DNA of 64,000 bases from Sinorhizobium glycinis (lineage in GTDB: Bacteria; Pseudomonadota; Alphaproteobacteria; Rhizobiales; Rhizobiaceae): positions 868,001 to 932,000 of the forward strand of contig NZ_LPUX01000053.1 of the NCBI RefSeq assembly GCF_001651865.1. The letters are read 5' to 3'. Numbering within the stretch: position 1 is the first letter of the stretch; each line of letters begins with the position of its first letter. Below are positions 9,780 to 19,000 of this stretch, one piece after another. The position numbers were made by a program, and so were the translations under genes. The notes beneath the pieces were generated by a model. The model had not been told where the DNA came from and ran no database searches. It saw only the letters and a list, made by a program, of their open reading frames with translations.

Positions 9780-11879
9780 ATGCTCGACAAGCAACAGGGC
9801 GCACGCCTGGCCAATCTCTGGGACGACGCCAAGGCGGCGGGGATGAGCGAGCCGGAGCGGCTTCTCTACCGGTCCAATCTGCTCGGCTCGGACAAGCGCA
9901 TCACCAATTACGGCGGCGGCAATACCTCTGCGAAAGTGATGGAGAAGGACCCGCTCACCGGCGAGATGGCCGAGGTTCTCTGGGTGAAAGGATCGGGCGG
10001 CGACGTCGGCACGATCAAGATGGACGGGTTCGCGACGCTCTACATGGAAAAGCTCCGGGCGCTGAAGGGCATCTATCGCGGCGTCGAATTCGAAGACGAG
10101 ATGGTCGGATACCTGCCGCATTGCACCTTCAACCTCAATCCGCGCGCCGCCTCGATCGACACGCCGCTGCACGCCTATGTGCCGAAAACGCATGTCGACC
10201 ACATGCATCCGGACGCAATCATCGCCATCGCCGCCTCGAAGAACAGCAAGGAACTGACCAAGAAGATCTTCGGCGACGAGATTGGCTGGCTGCCCTGGAA
10301 GCGGCCGGGTTACGAACTCGGCCTCTGGCTGGAGAAATACTGCCTCGAAAACCCGAAGGCGCGCGGCCTGGTGCTCGAAAGCCATGGGCTCTTCACCTGG
10401 GGCGACACGGCCAAGGAGGCTTACGAGACGACGATCGAGATCATCAACCGGGCGATCGCCTGGTTTGAGGCGGAAAATACGGCGCCTGCCTTCGGCGGAG
10501 AGGCGAAACCGGCGCTTGGCGCTGCGGAACGCGCCGCAATTGCCAGGAAGCTGATGCCGGTGATCCGCGGCCTGATCGGCACTGATGAGAAGAAGGTCGG
10601 CCATTTCGACGACAGCAAGGCCGTCCTGGATTTCGTAACATCGACGAACCTCGAACCGCTCGCGGCCCTCGGCACAAGCTGCCCGGACCATTTCCTCAGA
10701 ACGAAGATCCGGCCGCTCGTGGTCGACTTCGATCCCGCTCAGCCGGATGTCGAAAATACCCTTGCCGGCCTGCCGGAGGCGATCGCCGCCTACCGCGCCG
10801 ACTATGCGCGCTACTACGACCGCTGCAAGCATGCCGACAGCCCGGCGATGCGCGACCCGAACGCGGTCGTCTATCTCGTTCCCGGTGTCGGCATGATCAC
10901 TTTCGCCAAGGACAAGGCGACGGCGCGCATTTCCGGCGAATTCTATGTCAACGCGATCAACGTGATGCGGGGCGCCTCGGGCGTTTCGACCTATGTCGGC
11001 CTGCCCGAACAGGAAGCCTTCGACATCGAATACTGGCTGCTCGAGGAAGCTAAGCTCCAGCGCATGCCGAAGCCGAAGAGCCTGGCCGGACGCATCGCGC
11101 TCGTCACCGGCGCCGCCGGCGGCATCGGCAAGGCGACGGCCAACCGGCTGATGCAGGAAGGCGCCTGCGTCGTCCTCGCCGACATCGACGAGGCGGCCCT
11201 CGAAACCGCCGAGAGCGAACTCGCCGCGCGCTACGGCAAGGATTTCGTCCGCTCCGTCAATATGAACGTGACCAGCGAGGCGGCGGTCGAGACCGGCTTC
11301 GCAGATGCGCTGCTTGCCTTCGGCGGCCTCGATATTCTCGTCTCCAATGCCGGCCTCGCCTCGTCGGCGGCGATCGAAGACACGACGCTGGCGCTCTGGA
11401 ACAAGAACATCGACATACTCGCGACCGGCTATTTCCTGGTCTCGCGCGAAGCGTTCCGCATCTTCCGCAGCCAGAAGGCCGGCGGCAACGTCGTCTTCGT
11501 CGCCTCCAAGAACGGGCTTGCCGCCTCGCCCGGCGCGTCGGCTTACTGCACGGCCAAGGCCGCCGAGATCCATCTTGCCCGCTGCCTCGCCCTCGAAGGT
11601 GCATCGGCACAGATCCGGGTCAACGTGGTCAATCCGGATGCGGTTCTGCGCGGCTCCAAGATCTGGAGCGGCGAATGGAAGGAGCAACGCGCAGCCGCCT
11701 ACAAGATGGACGTCGATGATCTGGAGGCACATTACCGCGATCGGTCGATGCTGAAGCTCAGCGTCTTTCCCGAGGACATTGCCGAAGCCATCTACTTCCT
11801 CGCCTCCGACATGTCGGCGAAATCGACCGGCAACATCGTCAATGTCGACGCGGGCAACGCCCAGTCCTTCACGCGCTGA
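9780..11879 (+). CDS. rhaD: Bifunctional L-rhamnulose-1-phosphate aldolase / lactaldehyde dehydrogenase
   Basis: Cleaves L-rhamnulose 1-phosphate to DHAP and L-lactaldehyde and then oxidises the aldehyde. The 699 residues are a fusion. Residues about 20-420 are a class II aldolase domain (NYGGGNTSAK, metal-binding HVDHMHPD, SHGLFTWG). Residues about 436-699 are a short-chain dehydrogenase with TGAAGGIG near residue 443 and a YCTAK catalytic pair at Tyr589/Lys593. GGGAGG lies 8 bases before the ATG. First gene of the plus-strand rhaD-rhaI operon. Confidence 0.93.
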   Translation: MLDKQQGARLANLWDDAKAAGMSEPERLLYRSNLLGSDKRITNYGGGNTSAKVMEKDPLTGEMAEVLWVKGSGGDVGTIKMDGFATLYMEKLRALKGIYRGVEFEDEMVGYLPHCTFNLNPRAASIDTPLHAYVPKTHVDHMHPDAIIAIAASKNSKELTKKIFGDEIGWLPWKRPGYELGLWLEKYCLENPKARGLVLESHGLFTWGDTAKEAYETTIEIINRAIAWFEAENTAPAFGGEAKPALGAAERAAIARKLMPVIRGLIGTDEKKVGHFDDSKAVLDFVTSTNLEPLAALGTSCPDHFLRTKIRPLVVDFDPAQPDVENTLAGLPEAIAAYRADYARYYDRCKHADSPAMRDPNAVVYLVPGVGMITFAKDKATARISGEFYVNAINVMRGASGVSTYVGLPEQEAFDIEYWLLEEAKLQRMPKPKSLAGRIALVTGAAGGIGKATANRLMQEGACVVLADIDEAALETAESELAARYGKDFVRSVNMNVTSEAAVETGFADALLAFGGLDILVSNAGLASSAAIEDTTLALWNKNIDILATGYFLVSREAFRIFRSQKAGGNVVFVASKNGLAASPGASAYCTAKAAEIHLARCLALEGASAQIRVNVVNPDAVLRGSKIWSGEWKEQRAAAYKMDVDDLEAHYRDRSMLKLSVFPEDIAEAIYFLASDMSAKSTGNIVNVDAGNAQSFTR

Positions 11880-11892
11880 ACGGGAGGTTGCC

Positions 11893-13185
11893 ATGACCAA
11901 CATGATCAGCACGTCGGTGATCGAAGCCGAGAATGCCAAGCGCCAGGACGCGTTGAGGCGCGACTACGAAAACCTCGGCGAGCGGCTTGCACGCCGCGGC
12001 GTCGACATCGACGCGATCAAACAGAAGGTCGCCGCCTATGGCGTCGCCGTCCCCTCCTGGGGGGTCGGCACCGGCGGCACGCGCTTTGCCCGCTTCCCCG
12101 GGCTCGGCGAGCCGCGCAACATCTTCGACAAGCTCGAAGACTGCGGCGTCATCCATGAGTTGACGCGGGCGACGCCGGCCGTTTCGCTGCACATCCCCTG
12201 GGACAAGGTGGCCGACCTGGCAGCGCTGAAGGAAAAGGGAACCTCCCTCGGCCTCGGCTTCGATGCGATGAATTCGAACACCTTCTCGGACGCTCCCGGC
12301 CAGGCGCATTCCTACAAGTTCGGCTCGCTCACCCATACCGATGCCGCAACGCGCCGCCAGGCGGTCGAGCACAATCTCGAATGCATCGAGATCGGCAAGG
12401 CGCTCGGCTCGAAGGCGCTGACGGTGTGGATCGGCGACGGCTCCAACTTCCCGGGACAGAGCAACTTCACCCGAGCCTTCGAGCGCTATCTCGACTCGAT
12501 GAAGGCCGTCTATGCGGCGCTTCCGGATGACTGGCGCGTCTTCACCGAGCACAAGATGTACGAGCCCGCCTTCTACTCGACGGTGGTGCAGGATTGGGGC
12601 ACGAACTACCTGATCGCACAGGAGCTCGGGCCGAAGGCCTTCTGCCTCGTCGATCTCGGCCATCATGCGCCGAACGTCAATATCGAGATGATCGTCGCCC
12701 GGCTGATCCAGTTCAAGAAGCTCGGCGGCTTCCATTTCAACGACTCGAAATATGGCGACGACGATCTCGACACCGGCTCGATCGATCCCTACCGGCTCTT
12801 CCTGGTGTTCAACGAGCTGGTCGACGCCGAGACTCGCGCGGCGGAAGGCTTCAATCCGGCGCATATGCTCGATCAGAGCCACAACGTCACGGACCCGATC
12901 GAGAGCCTGATGACCAGTGCGACGGAAGTCGGCCGCGCCTATGCCCAGGCGCTCCTCGTCGATCGCCAGGCCCTCGAAGGCCAGCAGCAGGCAAACGACG
13001 CACTGATGGCGTCGGAGACGCTGAAAGCCGCCTTCCGTACGGATGTCGAGCCGATCCTCGCCATGGCCCGCCTCGAAAATGGCGGCGCCATCGCTCCGGT
13101 CGCGACCTACCGGGCGAGCGGCTATCGGGCGCGGGTAGCGGCCGAACGACCTGCGGTTGCCGGTGGCGGCGGCGGCATCGTCTGA
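11893..13185 (+). CDS. rhaI: L-rhamnose isomerase (Pseudomonas stutzeri type)
   Basis: Converts L-rhamnose to L-rhamnulose. The 430-residue protein has a xylose-isomerase-like TIM barrel fold; visible active-site segments are WIGDGSNFPGQ, FTEHKMYEPAFY, VDLGHHAPNVNIE and FHFNDSKYGDDDLDTGS, which supply the metal-binding Glu, Asp and His residues. Start at 11893 follows GGGAGG at a good distance, 13 bases after the rhaD stop. With rhaD, rhaK and rhaU it completes the rhamnose pathway. Confidence 0.93.
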   Translation: MTNMISTSVIEAENAKRQDALRRDYENLGERLARRGVDIDAIKQKVAAYGVAVPSWGVGTGGTRFARFPGLGEPRNIFDKLEDCGVIHELTRATPAVSLHIPWDKVADLAALKEKGTSLGLGFDAMNSNTFSDAPGQAHSYKFGSLTHTDAATRRQAVEHNLECIEIGKALGSKALTVWIGDGSNFPGQSNFTRAFERYLDSMKAVYAALPDDWRVFTEHKMYEPAFYSTVVQDWGTNYLIAQELGPKAFCLVDLGHHAPNVNIEMIVARLIQFKKLGGFHFNDSKYGDDDLDTGSIDPYRLFLVFNELVDAETRAAEGFNPAHMLDQSHNVTDPIESLMTSATEVGRAYAQALLVDRQALEGQQQANDALMASETLKAAFRTDVEPILAMARLENGGAIAPVATYRASGYRARVAAERPAVAGGGGGIV

Positions 13186-13297
13186 AGAGGCGGCGTGAAG
13201 GTAAGCAATCGCTGACACTCGCGCACCGGCCGTCGCTCCTATCCGGTCGCATTGCGATCCCGGGGCGTCCCGCACCCCGGGGGATCGTCACCATCAC

Positions 13298-13329
13298 AGC
13301 GCCGTGCGCCTTTTCGGGCCCACGGCGCT
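13298..13329 (+). terminator. Stem-loop downstream of rhaI (possible terminator)
   Basis: AGCGCCGTG and CACGGCGCT form a 9-bp stem around a 14-base loop, 113 bases after the rhaI stop. There is no T-run after it, so factor-independent termination is uncertain; it may act as a 3' end stabiliser. The rest of 13186-13461 shows no gene. Confidence 0.35.
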
Positions 13330-13461
13330 GCGGGTGGGAATAGCCGCTCCGCGGCAAGGCATCCCGTTTGCGCAGAAAAATCACTCCCGATCGGATTGGC
13401 CTCTATCTGCTCGCGACGGATGAGCTATGTTTCCGGCAAGCACAACCGAAAGGAAGCATTG

Positions 13462-13716
13462 ATGGGCATTGAAAGCATTCTGGTATTTCTGATCGTCGGC
13501 GCGGTTGCCGGCTGGCTCGCTGGCCTGATCGTCAGCGGCTTCGGCTTCGGCCTGATCGGCAACATCGTGGTCGGCGTCATCGGCGCGCTTATCGCCGGCT
13601 ATCTGTTTCCGGCGGTCGGCATCACGCTCGGCACCGGCACTTTCGCCGCAATCATTCATTCGACGCTCGGTGCGATCATCCTGCTCGTGCTGATCCGGAT
13701 CGTCAAACAGGCCTGA
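13462..13716 (+). CDS. GlsB/YeaQ/YmgE family small membrane protein
   Basis: 84 residues with three hydrophobic glycine-rich segments (SILVFLIVGAVAGWLAGLIV, GLIGNIVVGVIGALIAGYLF, AAIIHSTLGAIILLVLIRIV). This is the pattern of transglycosylase-associated (GlsB/YeaQ/YmgE) proteins, linked in other bacteria to general stress response; the exact function is unknown. The ATG at 13462 is preceded by AAAGGAAG. It stands alone. Confidence 0.85.
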   Translation: MGIESILVFLIVGAVAGWLAGLIVSGFGFGLIGNIVVGVIGALIAGYLFPAVGITLGTGTFAAIIHSTLGAIILLVLIRIVKQA

Positions 13717-13883
13717 AATGGCGATTTCCCACGCGGGAATCACCTATCATCGGAACCGGTTTGAGGACAAAATCATTCAGCGATTACAAGTGCCACGGCG
13801 ACTCCTGTCCGACTGACGAGGCGCCGGAGCGATCCGCGTCCGAAGCCGCGGATCGCCACCGCAAGAAGCGAGCGGAGGGAACA

Positions 13884-14072
13884 ATGACCGAGTTCTATGC
13901 CGAGAAGATCGAAACCGCGCTGCAATCCTATATGAGCGATCATCCGGCCACTTTGACGCGCCAGGACGCAATCTCCACGATTCTCGAAAACTGGTTCGCA
14001 AGCCACGGCTACCTGCCGCCGCAACAGGAAGGTCTACGCCCGGAAGACCTTGACGCTTCGAACGACGACTGA
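13884..14072 (+). CDS. Small hypothetical protein, 62 aa
   Basis: Starts MTEFYAEKIETALQSYMSDH, includes TLTRQDAISTILENWFASHGYLPP and ends acidic. GGAGGG lies 5 bases before the ATG. The middle looks like a short helical ribbon-type segment (RQDAISTILENWFASHGY) similar to small proteins I associate with rhizobial genomes, but I recognise no named family. The good ribosome binding site and absence of a competing frame support a real gene. Confidence 0.65.
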   Translation: MTEFYAEKIETALQSYMSDHPATLTRQDAISTILENWFASHGYLPPQQEGLRPEDLDASNDD

Positions 14073-14149
14073 AACATTCTCGTCCTCGAAAGGCCCGCGG
14101 ACTTTTCTCCGCCCGCATTCCGTTTTGTCAACCCACGACCCAAGCCGAG

Positions 14150-14611
14150 ATGAGCCTCACCTCCGTCAAAGAGTTCTTTTCCCAGCACGCCCCGGACATC
14201 GATGTCATCGAACTGGAGCAGAGCACCGCCACGGTGGCGCTTGCGGCCGAAGGGCACGGCGTCGAGCCGGCACAGATCGCCAAGACGCTGGCGCTTCGCG
14301 TCGGCGACGAGGTGATCCTCATCGTCACCCGCGGCGACGCTCGCCTCGACAACAGGAAATACAAGGCCCGCTTCGGCACCAAGGCACGCATGCTCGGCTC
14401 TAGCGAGGTCGAATCCGAGATCGGCCATCCGGTCGGCGGCGTCTGCCCGTTCGGCCTTGCGAAGCCGCATCCGGTCTATTGCGATGAAGCCCTGAAGGCC
14501 TTCGATGTGGTCGTTCCCGCTGCCGGCGCAATCAACGCCGCCGTCCACATCAACCCCCACCGCATGGCGGAACTGACCGGCGCGGAATGGATCGACGTGT
14601 CGGAAACCTGA
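14150..14611 (+). CDS. YbaK/EbsC-family aminoacyl-tRNA deacylase
   Basis: 153 residues of the YbaK/ProX editing fold: TATVALAAEGHGVEPAQIAK (with the catalytic-type Lys of KTLAL), VIVTRGDARLDNRKYKARF and VGGVCPFGL. Family members hydrolyse mischarged Cys-tRNA(Pro) or related species in the cytoplasm. Length is typical. It stands alone, 77 bases after the small gene before it. Confidence 0.9.
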   Translation: MSLTSVKEFFSQHAPDIDVIELEQSTATVALAAEGHGVEPAQIAKTLALRVGDEVILIVTRGDARLDNRKYKARFGTKARMLGSSEVESEIGHPVGGVCPFGLAKPHPVYCDEALKAFDVVVPAAGAINAAVHINPHRMAELTGAEWIDVSET

Positions 14612-14651
14612 CCTCCCAGCCACGGCGCCGGCGCGCCGCCCCGCCCCGATC

Positions 14652-14738
14652 CTAGAGAACCGCCATGAGAACCATGAGCGAGCCGAACGAAAGCGCGGCC
14701 ATGAGGCTCATCAGCACCTTCATCATGTGCTTTGTCAT
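14652..14738 (-). CDS. Candidate 28-aa Met-rich single-span membrane microprotein
   Basis: An ATG-TAG frame of 29 codons: MTKHMMKVLMSL at the start, a hydrophobic stretch to the end (SFGSLMVLMAVL). Seven of 28 residues are Met; the three basic/polar residues are all at the N-terminus, so it would be a single transmembrane helix with N-terminus inside. AAGGA lies about 9 bases upstream of the ATG. It occupies otherwise empty sequence between ybaK-type and glxA-type genes and points opposite to both. No known family recognised. Confidence 0.4.
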   Translation of the reverse strand: MTKHMMKVLMSLMAALSFGSLMVLMAVL

Positions 14739-14986
14739 CTGCGTAGATCCTTGCCCGCGCTTCTGCAGTAAGAATTTTCCGTCAAGTTGGTTAACAAGTC
14801 ATCCTGTCAATGCGGATTAGCCCAGCTGTCTCAGGACGTAAGACAAGCATTTACCCGGACCGTTGCTTGCGGGATAATCGGCGAATAGAAGCAGATCTCG
14901 AACTTTGGAGGCGCGTCTCGAGACGCGCATGGCGGGCGGGAGGTCTATGGGCACCCCGCCCGCATCGATAACGGAACAGCGCGACA

Positions 14987-16033
14987 TTGCGAACGGCTCT
15001 CACGGAAACAACGGCTGCCGCCGGGAAGCCCCTCACGAACAAGGGCGTGCTGCGTGTCGGATTCGTTCTGGCGCGCAGCTTCACGCTCAGCGCCTTCTCG
15101 CTCTTCGTCGATGCGCTCCGCCTGGGAAGCGACGTGGAGGACAAGTCGGGGCGCGTGAACTGCGACTGGGAGGTGCTCGGCAGCACGAGAAACTTCGTCA
15201 TGTCGAGTTGCGGCATCCAGGTGGCGCCGACCGCGCCGCTTCGTCCACCGACGGAATTCAGCTATATCGCAGTCGTCGGCGGACGGCTCAACGTCGCCGA
15301 GCCGCTCGATCGGGAGACGATCGACTACCTGCACCGCGCCGCGCGCGCCGGCGTGCCGATCATCGGCGTTTGCACCGGGAGCTTCGTTCTCGCCGAGGCA
15401 GGCGTGCTCGACGGCCATTCCGCCTGCGTGAGCTGGCTTCATCATAACGAATTCCGCTCCCGCTTCCCCGCGATCGGGGTCACGTCGAACAGGATCTTCG
15501 TTGAGGACCGCAACATCATCACCTGCGCCGGCGGCAGCAGTGTCGCCGATCTCGCGACCTATCTGATCAGGAAGCATGTCGGCGAAGACGCCGAACGCAA
15601 TGCGCTCGAAATCATGCAGATCACGCGTCGCCGCGAGGCGAGCGAAATGCAGCCGCGAAATCCGCTCGGCCCCGTTCCGGTGCAGGACAAACGGATCAGC
15701 CTTGCGCTGATGGTCATGGAGCAGCATCTCGAAGATCTGATCGGCATCGACGACGTGGCGAATGTGCTCGGCATATCGCGCCGGCAGCTCGAGCGCCTGT
15801 TCCAGAACGAACTCGGGGCGACGCCGATATCCGTCTATCTGAAGCTCCGCCTCGACGCGGCGATGCGCCTCGTCGCCTCCACCGACAAACCGCTGATCGA
15901 GATCGCGCTGGAAACCGGCTTCGAAAACGTCTCGCACTTCATTCGTAAATTCCGCAAGGCATTCTCGATCACGCCGGCTGCGGCGCGCAAGCAGCTCGCT
16001 GCCGCCCGTGGCGCACCAAGCCGCAATGGCTAA
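14987..16033 (+). CDS. GlxA-family AraC-type transcriptional regulator
   Basis: 348 residues in two domains. About 20-190 is a DJ-1/PfpI-like (class I glutamine amidotransferase) fold (VLRVGFVLARSFTLSAFSLF, VVGGRLN, GVCTGSFVLAEAGVLDG with the nucleophile-elbow Cys). About 235-335 is a double AraC helix-turn-helix (IDDVANVLGISRRQLERLFQ; IEIALETGFENVSHFIRKFRKAFSITP). Homologues regulate amine or carnitine/choline catabolism. The start is uncertain: a stop lies at 14969 in frame, TTG 14987 gives the full frame, and GTG 15047 would give 328 aa, closer to many relatives. Its stop is only 5 bases from the stop of the convergent giant gene. Confidence 0.85.
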   Translation: MRTALTETTAAAGKPLTNKGVLRVGFVLARSFTLSAFSLFVDALRLGSDVEDKSGRVNCDWEVLGSTRNFVMSSCGIQVAPTAPLRPPTEFSYIAVVGGRLNVAEPLDRETIDYLHRAARAGVPIIGVCTGSFVLAEAGVLDGHSACVSWLHHNEFRSRFPAIGVTSNRIFVEDRNIITCAGGSSVADLATYLIRKHVGEDAERNALEIMQITRRREASEMQPRNPLGPVPVQDKRISLALMVMEQHLEDLIGIDDVANVLGISRRQLERLFQNELGATPISVYLKLRLDAAMRLVASTDKPLIEIALETGFENVSHFIRKFRKAFSITPAAARKQLAAARGAPSRNG

Positions 16034-16038
16034 ATGCT

Positions 16039-19000
16039 TCAGGTTGCCAGATAGGCCGCGATCACTGCCGCTATCTGATCGGAGTTCAGAGCGTCCATCT
16101 GGGAGTCCATCAACGCGTTGAGTTGCGTGCTGGACAGGTTCGAGATGTCGTCCGTCGACAGACCCGCGACACCGGATGCGCTAAACGAGGCGACATCCTC
16201 GGCCGAGAAGGTCGCCAGATCCTCGGTCTCCAAGGCCGCGACCTGCGCCGAGGTCATCGCCCCGACCTGAACGGCCGTCAGGGCCTCCGCCTGATCCGTG
16301 GTCAAGGCGGCGACGACCCTGGTGGTCAGTCCCGAGATCCCACTCGTACCCAAGGCGACGATATCATCGGTGGAGAGCTGGGCGATGTCGTCCGTCCCCA
16401 AGGCCGCCGCCTGTATGGCGTTGAGAGCACCGAGCTGCGCGGTGGACAAGGTGGCGATCTGGGCGGCGCTCATCGCCGCCACCTGGTTGTAGCTCAGCGA
16501 CCCGACCTGACTTGCTCTCAGGGCGGCGATCTCGTCCGTGGAGAGTGCTGCGACAAAGTCCGTGGACAATCCCTTTATGGCAGCCGCGCTGATCGCCTGC
16601 AGCTCCTCGGTCGTAAACGTCGCGAGATCCTCGGTAGTGAAACCCGCAAGCCCATCCGCGCTCAAGGCGGCAATCTGATCCGTGGACAGCGAATCGATCT
16701 GCTCGGCGCTCATGGCTCCGACCTGAGCGCTGCTCAGGCCCGCAATGCTGGCCGTGCCGAGGGCGGCAATCTCGGCGGTGGAAAGCCCTGCAATGAATTC
16801 CGTGGGCAGTCCGCGGATGGCGGCCGAACTGATCGCCGCGAGTTCGTCGCCCGAGAAGCCTTCCAAGTCATCCGTGCTCAGCCCCGACAGCGCATCCGAG
16901 CTCATGGCAGCGATCTGGACGGTGGTAAGGGCCTCGACCTGCTCATCGCTCAAGGCATGGACCTGGTCGCTGTCGAGGCCGGCAATACCCGCCGTGCTCA
17001 GCGCGGCAATCTGCGCCGTCGAGAGCACCGCGAGGTCGTCGGTGCTCAGGGCCGCCACCTGCTTGGAGCCGAGACCGCTGATCTGCGCCGTCGACAGGCC
17101 CTCGATCTGGTCAGTGCTCAGCGCATTGATCTGGGCGGTGGAAAGGCCTGATATGCCGGCCGAGCTCAAGGCCCCGATCTGATCGACCGAAAGCGCAGCG
17201 ATCGTATCGGTGGACAGTCCTGCTACGGCACTCGAACTGATCGCCGCTATTTCGTCCGTCGAGAAGGTCTCCAGATCATCCGTGCCGAGGACGGCGATCT
17301 GCTTCGAACTCAGCGCGGCAATCTGGAGCGAGGTGAGAGCCTCGACCTGGTCGGTGTTCAACGCGTTGATCTGGGCCGTAGAAAGGCCGGCGATGCCACC
17401 GGTGCCAAGCGCCGCGATCTGATCCTCCGAAAGCGCAGCGATTGTGTCCGTGGACAGTCCCGCTACGGCACGCGAACTGATCGCCGCGATCTCGGCCGTC
17501 GAAAAGTTCTCCAGATCGCCCGTGCTCAGCGCCGCGATCTGCGTCGAACTCATAACGGCGACCTGGGCGGAGGTCAGCGCCTCGAGCTGATCGGCATTCA
17601 GCACGTCCATCTGAGCGGTGGAAAGGCCGGCAATTGCAGCCGTATCCAGGGCGGCAATCTGGTCCGTGGAGAGAATGGCAATGTCGTCCGTTCCCAGCAC
17701 CGCCATCTGTTTGGAGCTGAGCGCGGCGATCTGGCCGGTCGACAGCGCCTCGAGCTGGCCGGTGCTCAATGCCTGGATCTGAGCGGTGGAAAGACCGGCT
17801 ACACCGGCCGCGCTGAAGGCGGCGATCTGATCGGCCGAAAGCGCCGCCAGCGTGTCGGTGGATAGTCCCGCCACGGCGCTCGAACCGATCGCCCCGATAT
17901 CCGCGCTCGAAAAGCTCTCCAGATCGTCCGTGCTCAGCGCCGCAATCTGCGTCGAACTCATCACCGCGATCTGGCTGGTGGTCAGAGCCTCGAGCTGATC
18001 GGCGCCCAGTGCCTGGATGTGCGCCGTGGAAAGTGCCGCAACGCCGGCCGTGCTCAGAGCGGCAATCTGTTCCGTCGTAAGGGCAGCTATGTCGCCGGTG
18101 CCGAGCGCCGCCACCTGTTTGGAGCTGAGGGAGGCGATCTGGTCGGTCGAAAGCGCCTCGAGCTGGTCGGCGCTCAGCGCACCGACCTGGGCGGTGGAAA
18201 GGCCGGCAATGCCGGCCGCGCTCAGAGCCGCGATCTGATCCGCCGAGAGCGCCGCTATCGTGTCCGTGGATAGCCCCGCGACGGCATCCGAACTGATCGC
18301 CGCGATATCTGCGGTCGAGAAGTTCGCAAGATCGTCGGTGCTCAAGGCGGCGATTTGCGTCGAACTCAGCGCCGCCACCTGGCCGGTGGTCAGGGCTTCG
18401 AGCTGCTCGGCGCTCAGCGCATCGACCTGCGCGGTCGAAAGGGCCGCAATGCCAGCGGTACCCAGCGCGGCAATCTGGTCCGCCGAAAGAGCTGCCAGGT
18501 CGTCGGTCCCCAGCACCGCCACCTGCTTGGAGCTAAGCGCAGCCACCTGTTCGGTCGAAAGGGCGGCAAGCTGTTCGGTGCTCAACACGTTCATCTGGGC
18601 GGTGGTAAGGCCGGCGACCCCGTCCGTGCTCAAGGCGGCGATCTGCTCCGCCGAAAGTACCGCAATCGTGTCGGTGGACAATCCCGCTATGGCACTGGAA
18701 CTGAGAGCCGCGATCTCCGCGGTCGAAAAGCCTGCTATGTCGTCCGAACTCAAGGCGGCGATTTGCCTCGACCCGAGAGCGGCGATCTGGGTCGCCGTCA
18801 GGGCATCGACCTGGCCCGCGCTCAAGATGGCGATGTCCGCGGTGCTGAGGCCGACGACACCCGCCGCGCTCAGCGCAGCGATCTGGTCGGTCGAGAGCGT
18901 CGCGACGTCATCCGTGCTCAAGGCATCCACCTGCCTGGAGGTGAGCGCTCCGACCTGAGCCGTGGTGAAGGCGGCAAGCTGATCGGTGCTCAGGGCATCG

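Noticed and set aside
9627-11939. 770-residue minus-strand open frame across rhaD
   Set aside because: Antisense shadow of the strongly supported rhaD; high-GC codon bias opens the opposite frame, and the protein shows no motif.
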